Shown: positions 13,701 to 21,260 of the stretch, piece by piece
Layout: every line of letters starts with the position of its first letter
Numbering within the stretch: position 1 is the first letter of the stretch
NCBI GenBank assembly: GCA_905221605.1
Contig: CAJNDS010001724.1
Coordinates: forward strand, 573,416-637,415
Source: Symbiodinium natans
Taxonomy: Eukaryota > Sar > Dinophyceae > Suessiales > Symbiodiniaceae
DNA length: 64,000 nucleotides
Direction of reading: 5' to 3'
Made by a program: the position numbers and the translations under genes
The notes under the pieces: model-generated
The model's database searches: none
Told to the model about the DNA's origin: nothing
The model's input: only the letters and a program-made list of their open reading frames with translations

Positions 13701-14297
13701 CCTCAAAAGGAATTATTATGGTAAAGCCAACAAACACCCCTTCACTCAAAATTCAGACATCAAACTTGACAATAGGGTATATGACCCCAAGTTTGGGGTT
13801 TATTTGGTCCTCCAGTAGGTTCAGGCGTAGGGCCACAGGGAGTCTCGCGCAGGCATGCTGGCGCGCTACGGCAAGCTGTCGACGAGCGTTGTGGAGGCAA
13901 GTTCCATTTACAGTACAACCCTAAACCCTATAGAAATCCCAAACCCTAAACCCTAGACCCTAAACCCTAAACCCTAAGCCCTAAACCCTAAACCCTCAAC
14001 CCTAAGCCCTAAACCCTAAACCCTACCCCCAGAACCCCATGCAAGGAGATCTTCCCGGCTCCCAGTGAGAATGTCGTCGTGGTCATTTGCGGGCCGAAGG
14101 GCTTCGTGGATGAGGCTTGCTTACCCCTCCTGCGCGAGATGAACTACACCAACGACGCTTTCCTGTTCAATAGTGGACATAGGACCCCCGGATCTAGCCG
14201 TTTCCTGTTCAAGAATGGAATATACATAGGACCCCCAGAACTAGCCTTAATTGTCCCGTGTAAAGTCGGAGGTAGATTCTCTTATGAAAGCCGTTAA
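1628..14297 (+). CDS. NADH-cytochrome b5 reductase-like gene (14 recognised exons)
   Basis: FAD-dependent oxidoreductase of the ferredoxin-NADP reductase fold, expected to pass electrons from NADH to cytochrome b5 or a similar acceptor at a membrane. Seen: exons at 1628-1736, 3593-3678, 4873-4947, 7048-7087, 9408-9492, 9950-10014, 10139-10156, 10982-11050, 12151-12204, 12393-about 12428, 12844-about 12938, 13431-13482 and 14046-14297, plus uncertain 5' exons. Motifs occur in family order: hydrophobic N-terminus (WLVLGIGLKFF), LRFDFP, QPGQHVKL, FAD motif RSYTPIN, KYYPSD..GGRASKLL, GPHGGKVYRGNGNF, NADH motif GGSGITP, MWYT, and CGPKGFVDEACLP near the C-terminus. Most junctions are GT-AG or GC-AG and keep frame. 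About 300 codons are spread over 12.7 kb, and the introns are filled with TTTAGGG/CCCTAAA arrays and foldbacks. The first exon and the edges around 12.4-13.4 kb are unresolved. A nitrate-reductase or cytochrome-b5-fused relative is not excluded. Confidence 0.85.
2409..2488. repeat. CCCTAAA array
   Basis: About 11 nearly perfect CCCTAAA units, preceded by CCCTCAA variants, in an intron. Confidence 0.95.
2600..2745. repeat. Foldback with central TTTAGGG array
   Basis: The left arm GTGGTACCCTTTTTG and the right arm CCCAAAAAGCGTGCCC are approximately inverted. Between them lies a TTTAGGG array (about 2620-2682). A related copy at about 20352-20430 has no array between its arms. Confidence 0.5.
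2864..2954. repeat. Foldback element, GGGATG/CATCCC family, copy 1
   Basis: The ends TTGGGATGATCCCCCTTATA and the inverted GGGGGAACATCCCAA flank a GGACTGTTA / CAGTTCTTA inner inverted repeat. The same family recurs at 15694, 16407 and 40131. There is no coding capacity, which fits a MITE. Confidence 0.7.
3593..3678 (+). CDS. b5 reductase-like exon: start of FAD-binding barrel
   Basis: It encodes VRVRNAKVSSTLYHLRFDFP, matching the first strands of the FAD-binding domain, where the family has '..Vs.dt..fRF.LP'. The acceptor is GCATGAG|. The donor is AG|GTGATC at 3679, leaving two bases of a codon that the next exon completes. Confidence 0.8.
3900..4040. repeat. Foldback element, 'gggacc...ggttcat' family
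   Basis: Arms resemble GGACCAAATGAACCCTAAAA and its inverse. A 33-base internal segment (ATGGTTCATGCACCTTAGTG...) is present twice in tandem. It belongs to the family at 39398, 43819, 49909, 51708 and 62868. Confidence 0.6.
4146..4199. repeat. CCCTAAA array
   Basis: Seven near-perfect CCCTAAA units in an intron of the b5 reductase-like gene. Confidence 0.95.
4873..4947 (+). CDS. b5 reductase-like exon: GQH motif
   Basis: It reads FFRWQGYSSGLQPGQHVKLL, matching the family 'L.l..GQH..l' segment before the flavin motif. The acceptor is GCTCCAG|G (phase 2). The likely donor is TC|GCAGGC, a GC-type donor in phase 2 that joins the next exon as TC+T (Ser). Confidence 0.8.
4948..7047 (+). other. 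Intron rich in TTTAGGG arrays and a poly-C run
   Basis: Inferred GC-AG intron of the b5 reductase-like gene. It holds many short degenerate arrays in both orientations (for example 5918-5960, 6350-6415 and 6495-6575) and a run of about 22 C at 6191-6212. No other coding sequence was recognised. Confidence 0.45.
7048..7087 (+). CDS. b5 reductase-like exon: FAD-binding RSYTPIN motif
   Basis: Short exon encoding RSYTPINSSKDRA. R-x-Y-T-P-x-(S/N) is the flavin phosphate/isoalloxazine contact motif of this family (RPYTPIS in animal enzymes). The acceptor is CACCTCAG|. The donor is GCA|GTGCTG in phase 0. Confidence 0.8.
7990..8886. mobile_element. Non-autonomous inverted-repeat element, about 0.9 kb
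   Basis: A 16-base sequence TTACAATGTGATGCCC at 7990-8005 is repeated exactly in inverse at 8871-8886, and related bases continue inward (GTTATAACTTAGT / GTAACT). The interior is AT-richer than its surroundings and has direct CTTGTGGTCCC repeats (8320-8450). Overlapping open frames of about 110-124 codons occur on both strands but have no recognisable motif. It lies within a b5 reductase-like intron. Confidence 0.5.
9408..9492 (+). CDS. b5 reductase-like exon: GG-R-x-S lid segment
   Basis: It encodes VKYYPSDSSAGFADGGRASK and then LLCEELKEG. This aligns with the family 'IKvY......pGGkmSqyL..l.iGD' segment that binds the FAD pyrophosphate. The donor is GAAG|GTTCCC in phase 1. The next exon is preceded by CCCGAAG|GT, so both intron edges carry GAAGGT. 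Confidence 0.85.
9950..10014 (+). CDS. b5 reductase-like exon: GPHGG...YRGNGNF
   Basis: After completing the shared Gly codon it reads DEVWLSGPHGGKVYRGNGNF, equivalent to the family 'd.v.f.GP.G...Y.GkGkF' segment that closes the FAD domain. The acceptor is CCGAAG|. The donor is CTG|GTGGGG in phase 0. The intron that follows is only 124 bases and is mostly a TTTAGGG array. Confidence 0.85.
10053..10131. repeat. TTTAGGG array
   Basis: About 11 perfect units between the GPHGG exon and the 18-base microexon of the b5 reductase-like gene. Confidence 0.97.
10139..10156 (+). CDS. b5 reductase-like 18-base microexon
   Basis: Six codons, TLPSHK, between CGCAG| and |GTTTAAGG. They join in phase 0 to the exons on both sides (NFL | TLPSHK | ALAGGSGITP). 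The residues fill the expected linker before the NADH-binding motif. The exon is bounded on both sides by TTTAGGG arrays. It is recognised only from frame and position, so a cDNA is needed to confirm it. Confidence 0.55.
10550..10650. repeat. 101-bp near-perfect foldback
   Basis: The 36-base arms (10550-10585 and 10615-10650) are inverted with a single mismatch; their outer ends are AAGGATCCATGTACCTATAT and its inverse. The loop is about 29 bases. A partial relative is at about 50836-50862. This fits a small MITE. Confidence 0.8.
10882..10947. repeat. TTTAGGG array
   Basis: About nine perfect units in the intron before the GGSGITP exon. Confidence 0.97.
10982..11050 (+). CDS. b5 reductase-like exon: NADH motif GGSGITP
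   Basis: It encodes ALAGGSGITPVLSLLRQCRE and then ECR. GG(S/T)GITP is the pyridine-nucleotide pyrophosphate motif of the family. The acceptor is GTTCAG|. The donor is CGG|GCAAGC, a GC-type donor with otherwise consensus bases, in phase 0. The next exon begins in phase 0. Confidence 0.85.
12151..12204 (+). CDS. b5 reductase-like exon: second NAD-fold strand
   Basis: It encodes EFSVIHAMRSDDERPLAG, matching the family strand/turn 'v.lly.n....dilL' that follows the GGTGITP helix. The acceptor is GAGCAG|. The donor is |GTGGTG in phase 0. Its position and phase fit directly after the GGSGITP exon. Confidence 0.7.
12393..12428 (+). CDS. b5 reductase-like exon (short, tentative)
   Basis: It encodes QQAKAEPCKRRG after TTTCAAG| in phase 0, consistent with the helix between 'DiLL' and 'WYT' in the family. 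It is a short charged segment with no diagnostic motif, and the 3' edge is not resolved. Confidence 0.4.
12764..13047. repeat. Opposed CCCTAAA and TTTAGGG arrays around an exon
   Basis: CCCTAAA units (12764-12836) precede and 14-15 TTTAGGG units (12939-13047) follow the MWYT exon. Each intron side therefore carries the opposite orientation. Confidence 0.9.
12844..12938 (+). CDS. b5 reductase-like exon: MWYT segment
   Basis: It encodes LSPMWYTPITELG followed by a basic, His-rich stretch. The WYT matches the family '(l/v)wYTld.p' strand. It is preceded by CATTCAAG| after ten CCCTAAA units. It is followed immediately by GTTTAGGG repeats, so one array unit may supply the donor. The phase to the next exon is not reconciled. 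Confidence 0.55.
13431..13482 (+). CDS. b5 reductase-like exon: linker before CGP motif
   Basis: It encodes SEGTVEGSHGGNMFK. It ends at a consensus donor, AAG|GTGAGT (13483), in phase 0. It joins EIFPAPSE of the next exon to give the family 'G.v..emi...lP.p' segment. Confidence 0.75.
13922..14030. repeat. Degenerate CCCTAAA array
   Basis: About 14 units, some CCCTAAG or CCCTCAA, near the 3' end of the intron 13483-14045. Confidence 0.9.
14046..14297 (+). CDS. b5 reductase-like terminal exon: CGPKGF motif
   Basis: It encodes EIFPAPSENVVVVICGPKGF and then VDEACLPLLREMNYTNDAFLF. The motif CGPxx(F/M)...AC.P.L matches the C-terminal NAD-binding motif, and family members end a few residues after this Phe. 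Here the frame runs on for about 43 codons to TAA through an imperfect 43-46 base tandem duplication (14159-14200 and 14201-14246). The acceptor is ATGCAAG|. Confidence 0.8.
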   Translation, partial: EIFPAPSENVVVVICGPKGFVDEACLPLLREMNYTNDAFLFNSGHRTPGSSRFLFKNGIYIGPPELALIVPCKVGGRFSYESR

Positions 14298-14835
14298 CCC
14301 AATCGTACTTCAGGAGTTCACTCTCGGTAGGGAAACACACCTCGCAGACCCAGCTTTGCACTTGTAAGATACAAGCCCCCGAGAAAACTATGCTGCACAA
14401 CCCAGGTCATCACCATGTGGTGAAGAATGGTGAAGACCTTTCTCAACCGGCCCACGTGGTACCAGCTGGCTCGTCCCTGCGCACAGTTGTCGCGAGGCGC
14501 ACCGCGAGGAAGCCCATCGGGCGCCTTTGTCATGGGCTTCCTCGCAGTGCAACGCGCGTCTTTTCACAACCCCCTACCCCCCGGCCGTAACCTTGAAGCC
14601 TGAAGGCCATACACCTATAGCCCTAAACGCTGATCCCTTCTTTTGGTGGGAACCCCCTGCGCCTTACAGCGCGAGGTCTCCGAAGCTGAAAACCGACTAA
14701 ATCAGTGCGCAAGCCATGCCGGAAGTTCATTCCCAGAGGGCCTCTGGTTACCGGGTTTAGGGTTTAGGGTTTAGGGTTTAGGGTTTAGGGTTTAGGGTTT
14801 CGGGTTTCGGGTTTAGGGGGGATTTCTCTTCTTAA

Positions 14836-14976
14836 GGGTAGTTTCATGGTCCGTTTATATGGTCCCTTACCGTCTTTCATAGGTTCTGATGTATAGGCCC
14901 TTGGGTTGTATAGTGTATATAAGGGTACACATTGCCCTTTTCAGGGCCCATATCCTGGGACCCTGTAACTACCCTC
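14836..14976. repeat. Foldback element, 'GGTAGTTACATGGTCC' family, copy 1
   Basis: The left end GGGTAGTTTCATGGTCC is inverted as GGGACCCTGTAACTACCC on the right, with inner arms AGGCCCTTG...CAGGGCCCA. Relatives lie at 58545-58695 and 63614-63715. Confidence 0.65.
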
Positions 14977-15693
14977 AGATCTTCTCTGCGCTGCGGTAAG
15001 CCGCGTGCTGGCACCCTTCCTGCCCGTAACCAAGCTCGTCTTGAAAGAGGGGCCCCTATATACAACACAGGATCTGAACTCGACAATACGAACCAAAATC
15101 CCACATTTTGGGCATGTCGCCTAAGATACAACGAAGTATGCTTGGGGTTGTTATGGACTAGTCACTTGCGAGGTTTGTTATCTCCAGTTTAGCAGATTAG
15201 CTTCGGAGATAAGAAGGGTTTGTGAACACGCAAGCATTGGGTGCAGGCTACTGCGGGAGAGGGGAGGGAGAGAGCACTATGCTGACATCACATGAGTTTC
15301 TTTCAGGATCGGAGGCCTCCATATGTTTTCGCCGTGGCCACGTGCATAACGGATAGACGCTTGATGCAGCGCCGATTTAAAAAAAAAAAAAAACGAGACG
15401 GATTGAACTGAGCAATCAAGGCTTCCTGCGGCACCCTGAGCAGATGCACCGGAAATGACGGCATAAATGTTGCGAGAATTGACAGCGGGTGTAAACTAAA
15501 CCCTTAACCCGAAACCCTAAACCCACTGCCGGCCTTGTGCGAGTGTGAGAGTCGAAACCCAATGTTTCAGTTTAGAAGTGAATGCAGTTGTTCGCTCGAA
15601 GCCTCGCGGTGGCTCTTGCCAGAAAGGGTGACAGGAGTATTTTGTGCTCACCCACGCATCCTGTTGTATGCGAATAGGCTACCCTTCGTAGTT

Positions 15694-15797
15694 CGGATAT
15701 TTCCCCCCGTTATACTAGAACAGTCCTTAATAGGGATTATAGTACCCCCGATTATAGCCCCTATTTAGGACTGCTAGTACAAGGGCGAACATCCCAA
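15694..15797. repeat. Foldback element, GGGATG/CATCCC family, copy 2
   Basis: Arms around ACAGTCCTTAATAGGGATTA and GGACTGCTAGTACAAGGGCG. Same family as 2864, 16407 and 40131. Confidence 0.65.
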
Positions 15798-16406
15798 AGG
15801 CTACCCTTGGCAGTCCTGGCTCCTCATTTGCTGCGCACGCTTCTGCGGCCGAGCGAGCACGAGTCTGAAGCGCCCTCAAGATCAAGCTCAACTCACCCGA
15901 AGAAGACCACGCTGGGCCCCGCCCTACAATAACATAATGAGGTACAGTACTATACTAACATAGTAATATATAGATATAAACAATCAATAAATCAGTAAAT
16001 GCATATATATATATATGTATAATACACTCGTAGTATGATATAAGGCTCAAGAAAAACTTAGTCCCTCCAGACTCCGACTCACATCCTCAACCCCGGACAT
16101 CTCCGAATGAGGCGTTGACAGTTGCGGCCGGCTCACAGGTGCAGGGCGCGATGAAGAAGCTTACGCGCGGATCCCCGGGAGAATGAAAGGTTTAGGGGTT
16201 AGGGTTTTGGGTTTAGAGTGTACTGTAGGGTTTAGGGTTTAGGGTTTAGGGTTTAGAGTTTAGGGTTTAGGGTTTAGGGTTATTGGCTCATCATGGGTGT
16301 TGGCTCATCCTGGGTGTAGTGAAGCGAGCTCCCGTTGCACCCCAGCCTCCAAAGCCCGAATCCCCCAAACGCTGGAGCCTTCTTTCAATCCGCTGAACCC
16401 TAGGCT

Positions 16407-16512
16407 TTGGGATGTTCCCCCTTATACTGACAGTCCTTAATAGGGATTATATTGGGGGGGGGGTACGATCATCCCTTTGAAGGACTGGTAGTATAAGAGG
16501 GAGCATCCCAAC
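16407..16512. repeat. Foldback element, GGGATG/CATCCC family, copy 3
   Basis: Begins TTGGGATGTTCCCCCTTATA and ends GGAGCATCCCAA in inverse. The inner arms are ACAGTCCTT and AAGGACTGG. A G-run sits in the loop. Confidence 0.75.
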
Positions 16513-16516
16513 CTAG

Positions 16517-16590
16517 GCCACGAGATCTCTCCAACATAGTGCAAGCTGCTGCCAAAGTCGGACGGGCGTGGGGGCCAAGAAGTTTACTTG
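16517..16590 (+). CDS. Candidate helical-repeat (OPR/FASTK-like) exon
   Basis: The open frame includes RDLSNIVQAAAKVGRAWG. The family pattern is '..dLsN.lwAlAklg', found in repeated alpha-helical RNA-binding proteins of mitochondria and plastids (octotricopeptide/FASTK/RAP families). One motif only; exon edges are unknown. Confidence 0.4.
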
Positions 16591-17235
16591 AAGGTTCTCA
16601 GAATACTTCTTAGTACGGATCAGGTAAGGCTAAAATCCGCCATAGTTGTCCTACTTTCAGCCCCAGAACAATAAGTACCCATAGACCTCCCGGAGTTTAG
16701 GCTTGCACTCTGGTGTCCAGAGTGTATAAGCCCCTAAACCCTAAACCCTAAAGGCGCTCTATCCCTATACATGTTAATATGCGTACTGAAGGCCCCTATG
16801 ATGTGCCTGGCTCAGCGCAAGCTGACCGCCCAGTTCAGGATTTTCGTGGTCAGGTGCCAGGGCTAGAGGGCTCTGAGGTTCAGGGCTTAGTTTTAGGGTT
16901 TAGGGTTTAGTGTCCAGGATCTAGAGTTGGAGGGCTTTGGGGTTTGTTGAGGGTTCAGGGGTAATGGTCAAGGTTCTAAGATTTCGGGTGCAGGCCTTCA
17001 CGTGTAGGTTTTGGTGCGATGTGATACGAACAGACGAGAACTTGCCAGCAGGTGCTAGAAGTTCGGGGTCGTCTCTGGGTACTTCAACTGTCCGAGGTGG
17101 AGCAGAACTTCACGCAGGATGTTGGGCTCCAGGCCACCGGCACCAATGATCCATATATTGGCCATGGGCAGAGCGTTGTGCGTAGGCATACAACTATGCA
17201 TGTATGCAGGTTTCTCTTTTGTTTTTTGAATGTAG

Positions 17236-17397
17236 TTGCGTCAACGCAGGCGTATGTATAGAAAGTATACAGTATCTCTATACAAGTATAAAAGTGTAGA
17301 AGTCTCTAAGGATACAAGCATACGTAAGTACATTTGTAAGGAGTACATAAACGAGGTACGTACAGCAATGCATACAAAGAGAGGGACGGACATACAG

Positions 17398-17431
<34 letters not shown>

Positions 17432-18085
17432 TTCTATTTATTTATAGATATTACGTATATACATAGGCCTCCAAACATGTGCATGAGCTTTGCGAGTGTG
17501 CCTGTTTCGCCTTTGCCTCCACACCCCCCGGCAGTCTTGTTGAGTTCTCCTGGGGGGGGCTAACATCTAACCTGAAAGCCTGATGCCCTCAAAAACCCTA
17601 AGCGCCCCCCCCCCCCCCAACAAAAAAAACATATATATATATATATAATAATAACAATAATAACAATAATAATATCAGAAAAACACATTAGATAAAATAA
17701 AACAAATAAAACAATTTTTTATGGTATATTATATAGTATATATTGTATATTGTATATTTTATATTGTATATTATATATTTTTTATTTTATGTATTAAAAA
17801 GTATATATTATAAACTATATTTTATATAGTTTATTTTGTATACTATATATTATGTATTGTATATTATATATTATACATTATATCATATCATATAGACATA
17901 TATATATATGTGCTATATATCTATATACATAATAAAGCTGTGGGATCCCAGGTGATGCGGCGCACCTTTGAGCACAGCTGCTGCCTGAGGTTCATTTGGT
18001 TGGAGCTGGGCGGGACACATCGTCACGGGCCGCCGGGGCGGGGGGGGCGGGGGTGGGGGGGTGCGGGGGCGGAAGGGGGAGGGGG

Positions 18086-18133
<48 letters not shown>

Positions 18134-18160
18134 ACATTTTTGGGCCCGAGGCTTCTAGAA
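17236..18160. repeat. AT microsatellites and a 50-base poly-G run
   Basis: Contains a (TA)n tract at 17403-17431, an AT-rich TATATTGTATAT-type stretch at 17625-17935, and a G-dominated block at 18040-18132 ending in about 43 consecutive G. The open + frame at 17940-18030 (AVGSQVMRRTFEHSCCLRF...) between them could be an exon but has no motif. Confidence 0.8.
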
Positions 18161-18451
18161 ATCATCAAAGCACTGTTGAGCAGCCTCTTGTCATACAGCA
18201 CGCTTGTCAGATTCTTATGTTGCGCTCAACAGTAGCCTTGGGGGTTCTTTCCGCAGAGACAATGGGTTTTTCCGGGCTTAGGGTGCTTTCACTCTGAACT
18301 CTAAGGTGTGGGCTTGCACGCTTGTTGTTATACAAAATTTATAGTTCAGAGGCTCTCACCAAAGTTTCGAACCCCTGAGCCCTGAACGTAAGAACCCTAA
18401 ACCCCAAACCCTAAACCCTAAACCCCAAACCCTAAACCGTGAAGCCCAGGC

Positions 18452-18526
18452 GCACCACAGCTTGTCAACACGGCCTGGAGGCCTGCAACGCTGCAGCTGA
18501 AGAGTTCGCCGGCGACCCAGTGGTGT
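18452..18526 (+). CDS. Candidate helical-repeat (OPR/FASTK-like) exon
   Basis: The open frame reads APQLVNTAWRPATLQLKS. QxLVNTAW is the hallmark of this helical-repeat type ('qdLaNtaWAfA'). Exon edges are not determined. Confidence 0.4.
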
Positions 18527-18934
18527 TCGTAGGAAAGGCTGTGGTCTGGTTTAGGGCTTAGGGCTTATAGGGCTTAGGAATTAGGGTTTAGGGTTTAGGA
18601 TTCAGGGTTCTAGTCTGTAGACAGTTTTGCCCTAGGGGTTCAGGTTGAATGCTGAGGCGCCGAGCTTGATAGACTCCTGCAGGTCATGGGTTGCATGAGT
18701 ACTTGCCCCGATTTCCCAATGCTGGGAACCTTGGGCAACCCAAGCAATTGTTGTGGGATTAGGGTTTTGGGGTTTAGCTTAGTGTTTAGGGTTTAGGGTT
18801 TAGGGTTTAGAGCGCCTGTTCGGGCCTGTTGAGCATAAGCGCAGGCAGCCGCCAGCATGATACTCGGTAATGTTGAGTTGCCGCCTTTTCCCCTGCTACA
18901 TCTGATGCAACCCATCCCTGAACCAAGCCTGCTA

Positions 18935-19001
18935 CCTAAACCCTAAACCCTAAACCCTAAACCCTAAACCCTAAACCCTAAACCCTAAACCCTAAACCCT
19001 A
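18935..19001. repeat. CCCTAAA array
   Basis: About nine perfect units. Confidence 0.97.
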
Positions 19002-19039
19002 TACCGCCTAGAGGCGTAAGGGTGCAGTTAGTCACTTCC

Positions 19040-19180
19040 GATGTCTTTGCCACAAGAGAGCCAGGTTCCCCCACCTTCTCGTCCCACTCGTCACAAAAGA
19101 CAGTGCGCAAGTGCAGGAACCTCTCCGTGCAAAAAGATGGTGGTGACAATGGCGATGACGACGGACAATGATGATGATGC
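19040..19180 (+). CDS. Candidate exon, function unknown
   Basis: Open + frame, Ser-, Lys- and Asp-rich, containing QKTVRKCRNLSVQKDGGDNG. It is delimited by CCCTAAA arrays on both sides. No family was recognised. It is listed because its composition is unlike the flanking arrays and it has the usual exon position. Confidence 0.25.
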
Positions 19181-19202
19181 TAGTGAACCCTTGAACCCAA
19201 AG

Positions 19203-19355
19203 ACCCTAAACCCCAAACCCTAAACCCTAAACCCTAAACCTTAATGCCCTAAACCCTAAACCCTAAACCCTAAACCCTAAACCCTAAACCCCAAACCCTA
19301 AACCCTAAACCCTAAAACCCTAAAACCCTAAACCCTAAACCCTAAACCCTAAACC
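19203..19355. repeat. CCCTAAA array
   Basis: About 20 units with a few one-base variants. Confidence 0.97.
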
Positions 19356-19361
19356 GGCAGC

Positions 19362-19449
19362 GAAAGGCATCCAACGGACACGCCGCCCGCCTCAGTGGCA
19401 GAGATGGCAGCAGAGCTGCGACCGCCTGGGGCCCCAGGCTTCGAGAGCC
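19362..19449 (+). CDS. Candidate exon between opposed arrays
   Basis: Open frame with SVAEMAAELRPPGAPGFES between a CCCTAAA array (19203-19355) and a TTTAGGG array (19450-19517). The array could provide the donor (CCAAG|GGTTTAG). No family recognised. Confidence 0.3.
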
Positions 19450-19517
19450 AAGGGTTTAGGGTTTAGGGTTTAGGGTTTAGGGTTTAGGGTTTAGGGTTTA
19501 GGGTTTAGGGTTTAGGG
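19450..19517. repeat. TTTAGGG array
   Basis: About nine perfect units directly after a candidate exon. Confidence 0.97.
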
Positions 19518-19683
19518 TTAGATTTCGGGCTTTGGGTTGTTGATTCTCCTAAGTCCATCAAAGCAGTAGACCCTATAAACCCTATCTACCCTGTACATCG
19601 TATAAACCCTATTAAAACCCTAGAAACCTTAATTATAATCCCTACAAACCCTACAAGAAACCCTGTAACCCTAAACCAGGTAC

Positions 19684-19740
19684 GAGCTGCAGAACTTCCT
19701 GTGGGCCAGAGCCTTATGCCTTATGCGCATGGCTTGGGGA
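19684..19740 (+). CDS. Candidate helical-repeat (OPR/FASTK-like) exon
   Basis: Open frame ELQNFLWARALCLMRMAW. The 'dLqNilWAla' pattern is typical of the same repeat family as at 16517 and 18452. Exon edges are uncertain. Confidence 0.4.
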
Positions 19741-20534
19741 AATTGGTGGTTATGGGGCTTGGTGTTCCAAACTCAGCAACCTCGGTTTGATTCTGGGCTC
19801 AGCAGCAAGGGTTTAGGGTTTAGGGTTAGGGTTTAGTGTTTAGGGTTAGGGTTTAGGGTTTAGGGTTTAGGGTTCAGGTTTACGGAGACCCTGTGCCCAG
19901 GCATGCGCACGCCTCGATCACCACAGCTCACCCGTCTTCGCGGCACATGGCTCAGTGTCAGCGTATCCTGCACACTTGACCTCCAGCTCATACCTGCAAT
20001 CACGAAACAGGTGGCTATAGGGTCCTTAAGGGACGGGGGGTCATGCAGGGGTAGGTACCTAGGGAACCTTAGGGAACCTTAGGGAAGCTTTGGGAAGCTT
20101 TGGGAGGCTTGGTTACATACCCCGCTTGGGCCCCCCCCTCCCTTAAGAACCCTGTCAAGGGTAAATGCACTAGATAGACCGCGAATAGACCGAAAAAAAC
20201 CCTAAACCCTAAACCCTAAACCCTAAACCCAACTAGGTTGGCCAAAATTTCGGGGGCGATGGATCCAAGCCCGTTAAGAATCCACTTAGGGTTTAGGGTT
20301 TAGGGTTTAGGGTTCACTGGGTATCTTAACAAACACTACTTTGAAGCCCAGTGGTACCCTTTTCCATTGTTTTGGTTCAAGGTTCCCTTGCAAAGTAGCC
20401 AAACCCAAAACAGGGCACCCTTATGAGAATATGTTTACCCGAACCCTCAATCCTAAACCCCAAGACTGGTTCACAGTGCAGTCGCGCTCAGTTGCTCAGA
20501 CTCAGAGATAGCGCCGAGTAAACCCCAAGACTAT

Positions 20535-20640
20535 CTACTATTTGCTTAAGAACCCCAAAAGAATACAGCAACAAGTCCCTTTGTTAACCTTAATAAGGAA
20601 GAATACTTTCATGTTCTTGGGGTTCTTAAGCAATCAGTAG
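20535..20640. repeat. Foldback element, GCTTAAGAAC family, copy 2
   Basis: CTACTATTTGCTTAAGAACC at the left and its near inverse GTTCTTAAGCAATCAGTAG at the right, 106 bases long. Related copies are at 386-476 and 55636-55737. Confidence 0.8.
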
Positions 20641-21127
20641 CTATAGATGTGGGCCAAGGTTTGAGCTGAGCACGTGCTGTTTGGTCTGCTGTGGGGGGGG
20701 GTTTGAGATGAAGGGATCCTGTGCTTCGGAAGCTGGGATTGTTGCTTTGGTAAGATCTCTGAACCTGAGACCTAAACCCGGAACCCTCAACTAAACCCAG
20801 GTGAGCCCTTACCCCCTAAACCCTAAACCCTAAACCCTAAACCCTAAACCCTAAACCCTAAACCCTGTGGAGCATGGCCGGGTGGCGAAAAGCGGAGGGT
20901 CGCAAGACGTTGTGGCCGTTCGCCCGCGGCCTGAGGCGACTTCGTTCTAGGCCATTCAGAAAATGCTGGGAGACTCAGCTCCCTGCCTAGGGTTTAGGGT
21001 TTAGGGTTTAGGGTTTAGGGTGTAAGGAACTACTGGTTCAGAGTACATAGAGATTGAGGTAGGTACCCTACATACATCCCTTGCAGGGTACATAAGGGGA
21101 TATGTCGGTACCGAATTCCCTCATTCC

Positions 21128-21260
21128 CCATTCTGCGCCTACTAGGAGGTTCATGGGTTCTCATAAGGTCACAAGGGTTGTATGTACAGCCGAAGTAAGG
21201 TTACGTAGAAGTATAGATGCCCTACTTATAGCCCTATCTTGAACCTACCTATGAACCTCC
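21128..21260. repeat. Foldback element, GGAGGTTCATGGG family, copy 1
   Basis: TAGGAGGTTCATGGGT at the left and ACCTATGAACCTCCAAGTAG at the right are inverted. The inner sequence CTACTTATAGCCC is shared with the other copies (32793, 45038, 47268). Confidence 0.65.

Larger units (their letters stand above)
14298..16510. other. Region downstream of the b5 reductase-like gene
   Basis: Mostly non-coding. It holds a TTTAGGG array (14755-14800), a foldback (14836-14976), a poly-A run (15379-15393), two GGGATG-family foldbacks (15694-15797 and 16407-16512) and AT-rich sequence at 15945-16025. Open + frames at 15835-15927 and 16064-16187 (ending KKLTRGSPGE and stop) look like low-complexity coding exons but match nothing known. 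Confidence 0.35.

Noticed and set aside
13508-13924. 138-codon + frame
   Set aside because: It lies between the consensus donor at 13483 and the acceptor at 14045 and crosses a foldback element. Treated as intron.
17910-18297. Poly-Gly and poly-Pro proteins across the G-run
   Set aside because: Direct consequence of a homopolymer in all frames. No other coding signal.
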